Shown here in pieces: positions 26,590 to 35,351 of a DNA stretch of 64,000 nucleotides. Source of the stretch: Ralstonia mannitolilytica (GTDB taxonomy: Bacteria > Pseudomonadota > Gammaproteobacteria > Burkholderiales > Burkholderiaceae). A program made the position numbers and the translations under genes. Numbering within the stretch: position 1 is the first letter of the stretch; every line of letters starts with the position of its first letter. The notes beneath the pieces are model-generated. The model saw only the letters and a list, made by a program, of their open reading frames with translations. It searched no databases and was not told the DNA's origin. The stretch lies in contig NZ_CAJPVG010000016.1 of the NCBI RefSeq assembly GCF_905397375.1, positions 1 through 64,000 on the forward strand, read 5' to 3'.

Positions 26590-27228
26590 ATGACGTTGCA
26601 AGTCTGGCTGGCCTTTTTCCTGGCCTCCTGGGTGATTGCCATTTCACCGGGCTCGGGCGCGATCCTGAGCATGACCCACGGCTTGACGCATGGCGTGCGC
26701 CGGACGTCGGTCACCATTGCCGGGCTCGAGGTCGGCCTCGTGGTGATCCTGTTCATTGCCGGAGCCGGGCTCGGCGCGCTGCTGGTGGCGTCGGAGCATG
26801 CCTTTACGGCTATCAAGATCATCGGCGCGCTGTACCTGATTTACCTGGGCATCGTGCAATGGCGCACGCCCATCCACATCGGCAAGCCGGCGGACGGCGA
26901 AGCGGTGCGGCGGGCGGGCAGCGGGATGCGGCGCTTCCTGGCGGGGCTGCTGACCAATCTGACGAACCCGAAGGGCATCCTTTTCATGGTGGCGGTGCTG
27001 CCGCAGTTCATCGATCCGGCCCGGCCGCTGTTGGCGCAGCTCGGCATCCTGGCGGTGACGATGGTGTTCGTCGACCTGATCGTCATGCACGGTTATGCGC
27101 TGCTTGCCTCGCGTGCGCAGCGCCTGTTCCGCAACCCGCGTGCGCTGCGTTGGCAGAGCCGCTTCTTTGGCGGCATGTTGATGAGCATCGGTGCGGCGCT
27201 GTTCTTCGTGAAGCGGCAGACGGCCTGA
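26590..27228 (+). CDS. LysE/RhtB-family amino-acid exporter
   Basis: 212 residues with six membrane helices. The family signature SPGSGAILSMTHGLTHGVRR is near the N-terminus, with GALYLIYLGI and FLAGLLTNLTNPKGILFM in the middle. Family members export amino acids such as homoserine, threonine or leucine; the substrate here is unknown. The start has a weak CGGGG-type ribosome site (ATCACGGGGAACCACC). Confidence 0.88.
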   Translation: MTLQVWLAFFLASWVIAISPGSGAILSMTHGLTHGVRRTSVTIAGLEVGLVVILFIAGAGLGALLVASEHAFTAIKIIGALYLIYLGIVQWRTPIHIGKPADGEAVRRAGSGMRRFLAGLLTNLTNPKGILFMVAVLPQFIDPARPLLAQLGILAVTMVFVDLIVMHGYALLASRAQRLFRNPRALRWQSRFFGGMLMSIGAALFFVKRQTA

Positions 27229-27253
27229 CGCGCACCATGACAGCCGGATCGCC

Positions 27254-28543
27254 TTAGTCTGCCTTCACCCCGCGGCGATACTGGATCGCCTCGCCCACGT
27301 GGTCTGCGTCGATCTGCTCGTCGCCTGTGAGATCGGCGATGGTGCGGGCGAGCTTCAGTACCCGGGCGTACGCGCGGGCAGACCACGAAAAGCGTGTCAT
27401 CGCATGCCGCAGCAGGCCGTCTGCTGCATCGGTGCGAGCGCAGTAGAGGTCGATCTCATGGCCGGCCAGTAGCGCATTGCGTTTGCCCTGCCGCGCAAGC
27501 TGCCGGGCATGGGCGGCCGACACGCGCTGGGCCACACTCGCGGTCGGCTCGCCGGGCGGGCCATCGAGCAGTTCTTCCTGCGACGGCGTCGGCACCTCGA
27601 TCTGCACGTCGATGCGATCGAGCAGCGGCCCGGAAATGCGTGCCTGGTACCGCTCGACCTGATCGGGCGTGCAGCGGCACGCGCGCAACGGATGCCCGCG
27701 GTAGCCGCACGGGCACGGGTTCATCGCGGCAATCAGCTGGAAGCTGGCAGGGAAGTCGGTCTGATGCGCCGCGCGCGAGATCGTGATGTGGCCGGTCTCC
27801 AGCGGCTCGCGCAGGACTTCGAGCACGCGGCGCTCGAACTCGGGCAGCTCGTCGAGGAACAACACGCCCTGGTGGGCCAGCGAGATCTCGCCCGGCCTCG
27901 GCGTGTTGCCGCCGCCGACCATCGCCACCGCCGAGGCGGTGTGATGCGGCGCGCGGAATGGCCGGACCTTCCAGCGTTTGGCGTCGAAGCCGCGCGTGGT
28001 CAGGCTCATCACGGCGGCGGCGGAGAGCGCTTCATCGTCGCTCATGTCCGGCAGCAGGCCGGGAAAGCGCTGCGCGAGCATCGACTTGCCCGTGCCCGGC
28101 GGGCCGATCATCAGCATCGAATGGCCGCCCGCTGCAGCGACCTCCAGCGCACGGCGGGCCTGCGGCTGGCCGCGTACGTCGGCGAGGTCTGGGTAGCGCA
28201 CATCGACATCCACAGCGGCCGGCACGGCTGGCACCAGCTTGCGGTCCGGCGCGCTCAGGTGGTCGCACACCTCGATGAGCGTGCGCGCAGGCAGCACCTT
28301 GGTGCCGCGCACGAGTGCGGCTTCAGCAGCGTTTTCGGCAGGCAGCACGAAGGCGCGGGCAAGCGGCGCCTCGCCGTCAGCCGCGGCGGGGTGGCGTGAC
28401 AGCGCATACGCCATCGCCAAGGCGCCTCGGATCGGCCGCAGGTCGCCAGACAGCGACAGCTCGCCCGCAAACTCGTGCGCATCGAGGTGCGTGTGCGGAA
28501 TCTGCCGGCTCGCGGCGAGGATGCCCAGCGCGATTGCCAGGTC
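27254..28543 (-). pseudogene. comM: comM (yifB) 3' part, cut off by the inserted element
   Basis: This is the C-terminal 429 residues of ComM, the MCM-like branch-migration helicase that extends recombination during natural transformation. It shows the Mg-chelatase-type AAA+ core: Walker A IGPPGTGKSML, Walker B GVLFLDELPEF, AMNPCPCGYRGH and RISGPLLDRID. The frame begins at 28543 with DLAIALGILAAS and has no start codon or promoter of its own at the junction, though ATGs exist downstream (28420). The missing N-terminus lies at 37268-37510. Without its Lon-like N-domain it is unlikely to work. Confidence 0.92.
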
Positions 28544-28559
28544 AAGTATTTAGGCGCGT

Positions 28560-28575
28560 TCCTAACAGTTAGGAC
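28560..28575. repeat. Left copy of 16-bp subterminal near-palindrome
   Basis: TCCTAACAGTTAGGAC, with arms TCCTAAC/GTTAGGA around a central A, begins 16 bases inside the element. The same 16 bases recur at 37242. On the outer side TTAGG-CGCGTT-CCTAA (28550-28565) forms a second dyad with a 6-base spacer, like a recombinase core site. Confidence 0.85.
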
Positions 28576-28605
28576 TCGGGCCAAGAATTTTTGCGCGCTG
28601 GAACC

Positions 28606-29010
28606 TCATTTCTTGGCACGTCCCATATCCACGACATTGCTACCCTGCAACCTGGCCTTCAGCTCCGCAATCTCATCGAGCAACATGTCATTAATTGTGG
28701 CCAACTTCCTGACCTCCTCCTCGCATTCGGTTATCACCCTGCGGGCTTCAACATTCTTTTGGAGCGCATGTTCCAGCTGCGATTGCTTCCGGCCAGCGGC
28801 TGCTGAGGTAGCGGAACCGTTCCTGCTCCTTATCTGCTCAGCAATGTCGGGATAGTGGACATGAATAAGGGTGTGCGAGACACCCACCTCTGCGGCAACA
28901 GCAGCAATGCTGAGGCCGCGTGGATTTGTTTTCGCTCGCCCGTGTTCTATACGAAGAATGGCAAGCTCAAATTCCTTCCGGCGTACCTGGGCGCTTTTCC
29001 TCGTGGTCAT
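28606..29010 (-). CDS. Small HTH/coiled-coil protein of the recombinase operon (TnpC-like)
   Basis: 134 residues. The N-terminal half has a helix-turn-helix pattern of TetR/KfrA type (GLSIAAVAAEVGVSHTLIHVHYPDI). The C-terminal half (about 75-125) is a heptad-like coiled coil rich in Glu, Lys and Leu. It is the last gene of the recombinase operon, 21 bases after the third recombinase. Tn554 also encodes a small third protein, TnpC, that directs orientation and efficiency of insertion; equivalence is inferred from position, size and coiled coil. Confidence 0.65.
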   Translation of the reverse strand: MTTRKSAQVRRKEFELAILRIEHGRAKTNPRGLSIAAVAAEVGVSHTLIHVHYPDIAEQIRSRNGSATSAAAGRKQSQLEHALQKNVEARRVITECEEEVRKLATINDMLLDEIAELKARLQGSNVVDMGRAKK

Positions 29011-29031
29011 TCGCGTCGCCCCCGTCTAAAG

Positions 29032-30888
29032 CTAGCCAAGCTGGGCTAGTACGTCTTCGCAGCGTGCAACGTCCCTTTGCACTCTAGCGACACCTCCTGG
29101 TCCGATGTCAGTTAGTGTTCCCAACTCATTGAGATGAGCCAGGAGACCGGAGTAGAACACTCTATGTTCCTTCCCAACCACGCCGTTTTCGCAACCAGCA
29201 CCGCACCGCGTTTTGTCGAAATTGTTCCCTACGCATAGATGGTCCGCCGTACACCAGGCGTGACCATTGCTTCGAATCGCTGTGCTTGTTGCGATGGACC
29301 GCACCATGTCGGCGCGAGACTTGAACATGGTCACGGCCTCATCACTCTGGCGCCATGCGACCAGGTTTTTGCCGTAGCCACCAGTAAGCGGTTCGGAAGG
29401 GTTGAGCCAACTATCGACCACCACGAACTTTATATCGTCCAGCTCGTCTCTTATTTCAAGAAATAGAGACATATCCTGCGATTCGTTCAAGGCATAGCCT
29501 AAGGTCATCATTATTGACCAGTGCTTAAAATGCTCACGAAGATAACGAAGGTCGCCAAATTTGCTGTGTGCAACGTAGTTGGCGAACTTTCTGCGGAACT
29601 GATGAGTTGTGGGAATCCAACTTAAACCACATGATTCAGCGAATTCACGCAAGTCATTGTTGAAGGCTTGCGTGGCCAGAGTGCGAACCAGGTTACCATT
29701 TCGAGTGTCAGCTCCGAGAAATAGCGATTCAGCATGTTCCCTTGCTTCAGCGATGCGAGAGTCCATCTCGTCGAGAGCGTGGTAACTCTGTATCTCAGCA
29801 CGTATTCTCTCCTGATAGGGTGCAGCCCATTGTTCCAGAACTCGGATTGCCGTGATTGCTGCTTCGGGGACCATCCACTCGGTTAGCCCTTCGTAAGTCT
29901 TATTTGATTCGGACCGGAGCCACCAATACCGTTCGCCATCATCCCCGACCGTGGAGTAGTAGGCTCCCGTCTTGAGGTTTGCCAACTCATGTACACGGCA
30001 ACCGCTTAAGCTCGCGATAATTATGTAGCACGCGATGCGTATATCTTTGAGTTGAAGCTTAAAATCCATAAATGTGCCACTGAATCCCGCATTGCTTAGT
30101 GCTGGGGTTTTCAGCATAGTGAGATATTTCTTTGTCGGTTGCTTTTTGTTTTTAGCGTGAACAGTGTCGAGGTTGGACCTAATTCTCAAAAGTCGTGCCG
30201 CATCCGTGACGACGCCCCAAGCCTTATTGAAGAGTGCTGTGAACACGTCGTCAGGCATCAGTGGGGTGCGACGGGTTGGCTCACCGATTTTTTTCTTCTT
30301 GAGTTTCACGTCAACATTGCTGGAATACGTAGTGAGAGGCGAAGGCGTCGGGTCATCTGTGAATTGAGATAGGTCGCAGATAGCTCTAGCGGTTTTTATC
30401 TGCTTATCGACTGTTCGGCGGGAGTATGGTTTGCCGGTAGCCTTATTCTTTTTGGTTTCGATTTTTCGGAAATAATTTGCTAGAGCCAAGTCAGTAACGC
30501 TGGACAGGCTTGTAATTTTGATTTTCGCAAGATATTCGAAGAATGATTTTGCGTGGCGGAAAAACTGCACAATGGTGGCGCACGCAGGGGCTCTGCCACT
30601 GCCAATTGCGCCGCGTCTTATGTATCTATAGAGGATAGCTTTCGCCGTTTGTCGATACGCTTCGGGGAGGGATGTGAAGTCAATTTTGGTATCTGATTTT
30701 CTTGTATTTCTGCGTGCGAGGGTAATCCACCATACATCGTCTCCGTAGCGGCTGATAATTTGCACTAGACCTTCGGTCACCCGTAGGGAGATTATTAATT
30801 TATCTCTATCGGATTTCCTGAGTCCCGCCGTTCGATTGGGTTGGGATGCGAAGTCATCAAACACCCCGTTTGGTGTGATGGGTTTCAT
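29032..30888 (-). CDS. Tyrosine recombinase, third of the trio
   Basis: 618 residues. The C-terminal catalytic domain shows Arg in SLSGCRVHELANL, the box-II HxxR in THQFRRKFANYV, and HFKHWSIMMTLGYA with the likely His/Tyr pair. The N-terminal half would be the DNA-binding arm domain. A Cys-rich stretch near the C-terminus (WCTADHLCVGNNFDKTRCGAGCEN, here as residues about 565-590) may bind a metal. ATG 30888 overlaps the previous stop (ATGA), so it is probably co-translated with the second recombinase. Confidence 0.88.
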   Translation of the reverse strand: MKPITPNGVFDDFASQPNRTAGLRKSDRDKLIISLRVTEGLVQIISRYGDDVWWITLARRNTRKSDTKIDFTSLPEAYRQTAKAILYRYIRRGAIGSGRAPACATIVQFFRHAKSFFEYLAKIKITSLSSVTDLALANYFRKIETKKNKATGKPYSRRTVDKQIKTARAICDLSQFTDDPTPSPLTTYSSNVDVKLKKKKIGEPTRRTPLMPDDVFTALFNKAWGVVTDAARLLRIRSNLDTVHAKNKKQPTKKYLTMLKTPALSNAGFSGTFMDFKLQLKDIRIACYIIIASLSGCRVHELANLKTGAYYSTVGDDGERYWWLRSESNKTYEGLTEWMVPEAAITAIRVLEQWAAPYQERIRAEIQSYHALDEMDSRIAEAREHAESLFLGADTRNGNLVRTLATQAFNNDLREFAESCGLSWIPTTHQFRRKFANYVAHSKFGDLRYLREHFKHWSIMMTLGYALNESQDMSLFLEIRDELDDIKFVVVDSWLNPSEPLTGGYGKNLVAWRQSDEAVTMFKSRADMVRSIATSTAIRSNGHAWCTADHLCVGNNFDKTRCGAGCENGVVGKEHRVFYSGLLAHLNELGTLTDIGPGGVARVQRDVARCEDVLAQLG

Positions 30889-32573
30889 TGTGTTGATATT
30901 TGATTGATGTTTTGGATAACTAAATCGTGCTTCCAGAATGGATGCGGATTTTCCCTGGCTAGATTCTTGGCTTCGTTGACGGCCTTTATGGGGAATAGTT
31001 TCTTGGAAATTCCGTGGCTTATTATGTCCCGGTCAATTAGCCGAACTATATGTGAAAGAGACTTTCTCCATTGTCGAGCGTCCATTCGCGCGCGCTCTTC
31101 GTAGATACGCCAATAGAAGCTGAAAAGTCTGTGCAAATCATCCGCGGTCACTACGTAATTTTTGCATCGCACACAGTTGAGAAAATTCATGCAGACTTCT
31201 TTGCCATTCTTGGGGGCATACTGTCCATCTTTTACGTCGGTGCAGCCACCGATAGGAGTCCGTTTTGTTGAACCTAGGGTATCGGTCGTCAACTCGTGTG
31301 TAAGCACAATTCCTAGGAATCGCCAGTTCTTCTTTGCATCCTCTCCAGGCCTAAGATAGTTAATGTCGGTCACTGCAATGCTGCTTCCGGACGCCGTCGC
31401 TGTGGCCGCAACATCACCATCCAGGATTTCATATATTCTGTTAATGAAAGTTTTCCGAAGCCGTCCTACGTTCAGTCTTAATGGCTTTCCATCGCTGTTT
31501 ACTAGCTTGTAGATATTTACTAGGCGGCGGATGGCGATGGCGAGAGTGCTTGGTGTTAAAGCGCTAATATCGCCAGCTCTGACAAAATTGGTTGTTGTTC
31601 GCACTCGATAGAGCCAGACTCTATTTCGGAAATGCGCGGGTGATTTGGCCCGCAAGGACGCGGATAGCTCGATTACTCTGCGGACGAGTTTTGCCACTGT
31701 TGGCCGCACCGCTGGTAGCGAATCCACGATGTGACCGTCGGTGCTGCCATCCTGGACAACAATCCCCCGTGTGGAATGTCCGCGGCGCTTAAAGAGGGTC
31801 AGAAATGACATGCCGGACTTCGGATGCGGTCTTAAGCAATCAGGTGTCATTTCTAACAGTGGCGTGGTGTTTGCCCCTGTGTGCAGCGCGATGATTAGAT
31901 ATGCATAGGCCAATACATCGCTGGTTGGTTCAGCTGAGCTATCGAATATTGGCATAACCGCAGTTCTTAGCGCGACTGCGACAGAGGCTCGTTCAGCCTT
32001 TGTTAAAGGTTTTTCGCCCTTATTGCCTTTGTGGCTGCCGGGGAATGGGTTGCGAGGAAAAGTGGATTCGTCGCCGCCAATAACTTCCTTGATGAAGCCA
32101 CGGCGACATAGTTCCTTCAGAACTGGCTTGGTTGCGGTATATTGGTTTTTTTGGAAAGTTTCAGAGCCACCGTTACTTTTAATGCAACCAATATACCCGT
32201 CGATGACATCTCTATTGATGTCATCGAGTGCGAGGTCACGATTCAGCGCAAGGCTCAATGTGCAGAGATAGTCGAGGAAGTGACGTAATCCAGTTTTGCA
32301 GTAAGCTATGACGGTTGATGTTTCAACTTCGCTATCTTGGCCAGCAAGGAATCGTTCAATCTGCTTTTGACAAGCGTATGTGATTATATCGATTCCAACG
32401 CCATACCAACCGGTGAATGCAAAGGTGCGATAGCGAGAGCCGGCTGGGAACTCAACTATTGTGTTTTGGACCTCCAGTGCTTCCGGAGGTATCTTGATGA
32501 TTTCATCGGTTATTTCGTACTGTAAAACCGGTATCGATAGGTCTGTTTTTTTGAATTGTTTCCGTCTTATCAT
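30885..32573 (-). CDS. Tyrosine recombinase-like protein, second of the trio
   Basis: 562 residues. The fold and partners mark it as a tyrosine recombinase, but the catalytic pattern is altered: the box-I region reads ALHTGANTTPLLEM, with no Arg at the usual place, and the HxxR region reads GRLRKTFINRI. A candidate Tyr is in TDINYLRPG. A Cys-rich segment (CMNFLNCVRCKNYV) lies near the C-terminus. Such divergence is known for one member of multi-recombinase elements. ATG 32573 overlaps the stop of the first recombinase by ATGA. Confidence 0.8.
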   Translation of the reverse strand: MIRRKQFKKTDLSIPVLQYEITDEIIKIPPEALEVQNTIVEFPAGSRYRTFAFTGWYGVGIDIITYACQKQIERFLAGQDSEVETSTVIAYCKTGLRHFLDYLCTLSLALNRDLALDDINRDVIDGYIGCIKSNGGSETFQKNQYTATKPVLKELCRRGFIKEVIGGDESTFPRNPFPGSHKGNKGEKPLTKAERASVAVALRTAVMPIFDSSAEPTSDVLAYAYLIIALHTGANTTPLLEMTPDCLRPHPKSGMSFLTLFKRRGHSTRGIVVQDGSTDGHIVDSLPAVRPTVAKLVRRVIELSASLRAKSPAHFRNRVWLYRVRTTTNFVRAGDISALTPSTLAIAIRRLVNIYKLVNSDGKPLRLNVGRLRKTFINRIYEILDGDVAATATASGSSIAVTDINYLRPGEDAKKNWRFLGIVLTHELTTDTLGSTKRTPIGGCTDVKDGQYAPKNGKEVCMNFLNCVRCKNYVVTADDLHRLFSFYWRIYEERARMDARQWRKSLSHIVRLIDRDIISHGISKKLFPIKAVNEAKNLARENPHPFWKHDLVIQNINQISTQ

Positions 32574-33727
32574 GGTGTCATCGACCACGCTTCAGATTCG
32601 AGTTCTCTGTCATATTCAATGATTGCCGAGATTGCCAGCTCGTTAGAGCAGTGCAGGTATATCTCTGTGCTTCTGAGCGACTTGTGGCCGAGTTGACTTT
32701 TTAGAAAGATTAACGGTTCAATGCCCGATGATTTGCGGGCGCGTTGAAGGCTTGACAGCGTATGGGTTGCGTATGTGTGTCTCAGAATGTGGGGGTGGGC
32801 TTGAACGTCAGCACGGCGACCAAGTTCGCAAACTATTGGTCCAATCCCCTTGCCATCGGCGGCGTACGGTTTCCCGTCCTGGTTGAGCAACAGGGGGAGT
32901 TGCGGCTCATTGTTGAGAGAGGAGCGTTCACCTCGGTAGTGGATTGCATACCGGTGGAGGTATCTCATCAAGTTTCGCGACACCACTAAATCGCGCGGCG
33001 TTGAGCCCTTCGTTCGCATGCCGGAGCCATCTTCGGGGTCAAGGTGGAGCGTAACGTTGGGTTCGGTGGTTCCAAGGTTGTCTGGGTCAACTACGTAAGA
33101 CAGAGGAAATGTCGCGAGCTCCAGGCGACGTAGACCGGTCCGGAGCGCGAGGTTCACTAATGCGTGATGGTGGGGATTGTCAGCTGCCCGGAGAAGGCGC
33201 CGCGCCTGGTCAAGAGTCAAGTAGCGGACAAGTGTCTTGTGCTTCTTAGGCATGACAGACGGAACTTGTACTTCACCGCCTGAGCGGTCAATGTGCGCCA
33301 GGAATTCCGCGCTTTTGCCGATGCGTCGGAGTTCGTATGCATAAGGCAAAGCGTCCACCCATTGCTTCCGCACTGCATACTTGTAGAACTCACAGACATA
33401 CACAAGGCGTTGTCTGACCGTGTTCCGAGCCAGATGGCATTCTTTAAAGGAATAGTCTCGATAGGCAGCGACGAGATTCTTTTGCTCGCCTCGCTTGACG
33501 TCATCCCACTGGAGGCCGTTCGCCTCTAAGAAACCGAAGTAGTCGTAGAGCGCTCGAGCTATCGCCTCCCACGACCTCTCTGATTCGATGGTGCCTCTCA
33601 GTAGATAGACGCGCAGGAATTCGTTGACAGGCTCGCAACTCCGCATGTCCTTCCAGAGCAATATCGGGAATCCCGGTCGCCTCACGCCCGCAATGGTGAA
33701 GTCGCTTGTCGATGAAGTGAGTCGCAT
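32570..33727 (-). CDS. Tyrosine recombinase, first of the trio
   Basis: 385 residues. A canonical phage-integrase-type catalytic domain: Arg in LALRTGLRRLELATF, box-II HILRHTYATHTL, and LGHKSLRSTEIYLHC with the second His and nucleophile Tyr. A SAM-like N-terminal core-binding domain precedes it. ATG 33727 follows GGAGG by 8 bases; an ATG at 33766 has no such site. It opens the operon recombinase 1-2-3-small gene. Confidence 0.92.
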   Translation of the reverse strand: MRLTSSTSDFTIAGVRRPGFPILLWKDMRSCEPVNEFLRVYLLRGTIESERSWEAIARALYDYFGFLEANGLQWDDVKRGEQKNLVAAYRDYSFKECHLARNTVRQRLVYVCEFYKYAVRKQWVDALPYAYELRRIGKSAEFLAHIDRSGGEVQVPSVMPKKHKTLVRYLTLDQARRLLRAADNPHHHALVNLALRTGLRRLELATFPLSYVVDPDNLGTTEPNVTLHLDPEDGSGMRTKGSTPRDLVVSRNLMRYLHRYAIHYRGERSSLNNEPQLPLLLNQDGKPYAADGKGIGPIVCELGRRADVQAHPHILRHTYATHTLSSLQRARKSSGIEPLIFLKSQLGHKSLRSTEIYLHCSNELAISAIIEYDRELESEAWSMTP

Positions 33728-33995
33728 CTGTCGGACCTCCGATGTTGTGGCGCCACCGCCAACCATGGCAGACCAGTCGAGTGCATCCGTGGCGACTCTA
33801 AGCTCGGTGAGGCTTCTTCGCGAAACGCGAATAAGGTGCTGCTCGTCACACCATGTGTTCTATGGTGCGCTCGGTTACAATTTTTTTTCGTAGTTGGCGG
33901 ACCCCGAAGGAGGCGCGTCGCTTGTCGTAGGCCGTCCGTCGGAGGTCTGTAGAGCAGGCTAACAATGTCTTTCAAGCGCTGCACCATTCTCTGCC

Positions 33996-34880
33996 TCAAG
34001 TATCTCGGGCCGCTGCGCTTTTCGCCATGGAGCGCTGATAGGTCCATGAGAGCAGGTTGGCGGCAAGCGTGGCATCCCGGAGCTCATATACCGCAAGCAT
34101 GGCACGCGCATAGTCGTCTCTGGTGACATCCTGAAACGTCAGCGGAGCGCAGTTGTGAAGCAGCAACGGGATATTTGCTGCGAGGCGGCTGGTTAGTTCG
34201 TTGCCACTCTCGAACGGCTGCAGGTAGGCCAGTTGAATCCACAGAAACAAGGCAGCTTCGACTGGGTTCTCGATGCGGGCCGCTTTATCCACGATGGAGT
34301 CCAGCATCGCCTTGATGACGTCAGGCTCCTGCATTGGCGAGTAGAGCGTGCCGGCAATGCCGAGCGGACCGTTGCGGATGGCGCCAAGTGAGCTGCTATC
34401 TGGAACCAAGTCCTGCATGAGAATCGCGTGCAGGTTTTGGACGGCTAGGCTGGAGAGCGGCTCCTTCGGAGGGCAATCGATAAGAAAGTCGACAGCTGCT
34501 TTGTGGTTGAGCAACATCACGGTGACTACGTTGCAACGTACGGAGCCGCCATTGAGCAGTTCCTCGGCTGCGTGCAGGCTGTAGCGGTTACCCTGCAAGC
34601 GGGATGTGTTCCAAGCCAGGTTGACGAGCGATTGCGCGAAACCATCACGCGCCTCGATGCCCGCAGGCTGCGCCTCGCGCCGGCGGCCTAGACGACAAAG
34701 CGCCTGGGCCATGTCGGGTGGCATCAGCCACGACTCATTGGGAACGTAATGGTCGACAAACTCGCGCTGGTACGAGGCGGGGCCTCGTGCTGCCAGCGGA
34801 AGGTCGAGTCGGCGAACAAGCTCAATTCCTGTTGGCGACCATGTCGGGTGTTGCGTCGAGCCAGCTTCGGGAGTCCTCAT
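33996..34880 (-). CDS. Fic-like protein with degraded active-site motif
   Basis: 294 residues. The fold resembles Fic AMP-transferases: an N-terminal inhibitory-helix-like segment NTSRLQGNRYSL, central LSSLAVQNLHAILM and AIRNGPLGIAGTLY, and a Fic-box position reading LQPFESGNELTSRL. The classical motif is HPFx(D/E)GNGRxxR. Here the catalytic His is Gln, the acidic residue is Ser and GNGR is GNEL; the inhibitory Glu is also Gln. Transferase activity is therefore doubtful. The start is taken at ATG 34880; the open frame reaches 34958, overlapping the upstream HTH gene. Confidence 0.7.
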   Translation of the reverse strand: MRTPEAGSTQHPTWSPTGIELVRRLDLPLAARGPASYQREFVDHYVPNESWLMPPDMAQALCRLGRRREAQPAGIEARDGFAQSLVNLAWNTSRLQGNRYSLHAAEELLNGGSVRCNVVTVMLLNHKAAVDFLIDCPPKEPLSSLAVQNLHAILMQDLVPDSSSLGAIRNGPLGIAGTLYSPMQEPDVIKAMLDSIVDKAARIENPVEAALFLWIQLAYLQPFESGNELTSRLAANIPLLLHNCAPLTFQDVTRDDYARAMLAVYELRDATLAANLLSWTYQRSMAKSAAARDT

Positions 34881-34917
34881 TGTCGGCCTGTATGAACTAC
34901 TCGTTACGGTGAAATCT

Positions 34918-35274
34918 TCATTCCGTTCCTTGCTCAGCGTCACCGACAATGGCGCCACGAGCGCTGCTTTTCATCTTCCTGGGCTTACTCGCACGCTGTC
35001 TGGGCATCGCTTGGCGCGTAAGCATCAATGGGTTGATGGTGGGGACAGGCGCAATCACGTCGAGCCATCCTTCGCGCCCCAAGGACTTGAGCACGCGGCA
35101 TAGCGTGTGCAATGACGAACCATTGCCCGTCTCAAGGTTTCGAAGAGCTCGCACGCTGATGCCGGCGCGTTCGGACAGAGTCGCTTGGTCAATATTGCGG
35201 TGAATTCGGTAGGTCCTGAGATAGCCGCCTATCTCGGCCTCCATCTCCTTCGGGGTGAGGTGCCTGCGGGCCAT
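34918..35274 (-). CDS. HipB-like XRE-family DNA-binding protein
   Basis: 118 residues. XRE helix-turn-helix in YRIHRNIDQATLSERAGISVRALRNLETGNGSSL (two overlapping helices, about residues 22-55), then LGREGWLDVIAPVP and a basic tail QRASKPRKMKSSAR. This tail is usual in HipB-like antitoxins that precede hipA. Here the next gene is the Fic-like protein, 37 bases downstream, which suggests a two-gene unit. The start is ATG 35274; ATG 35301 is possible. Confidence 0.75.
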   Translation of the reverse strand: MARRHLTPKEMEAEIGGYLRTYRIHRNIDQATLSERAGISVRALRNLETGNGSSLHTLCRVLKSLGREGWLDVIAPVPTINPLMLTRQAMPRQRASKPRKMKSSARGAIVGDAEQGTE

Positions 35275-35351
35275 GGTCCGTCCTATGCTGACGCTGGCCA
35301 TGACTGTGCATGTGATGGCGATGGAAAGGCAGCACAGGAAGTCATCGTCGG

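Noticed and set aside
28414..28420. ATG at 28420 as the true start of a short ComM-like protein
   Set aside because: Conserved ComM sequence continues upstream in frame to 28543, so this is an internal Met of a broken gene.
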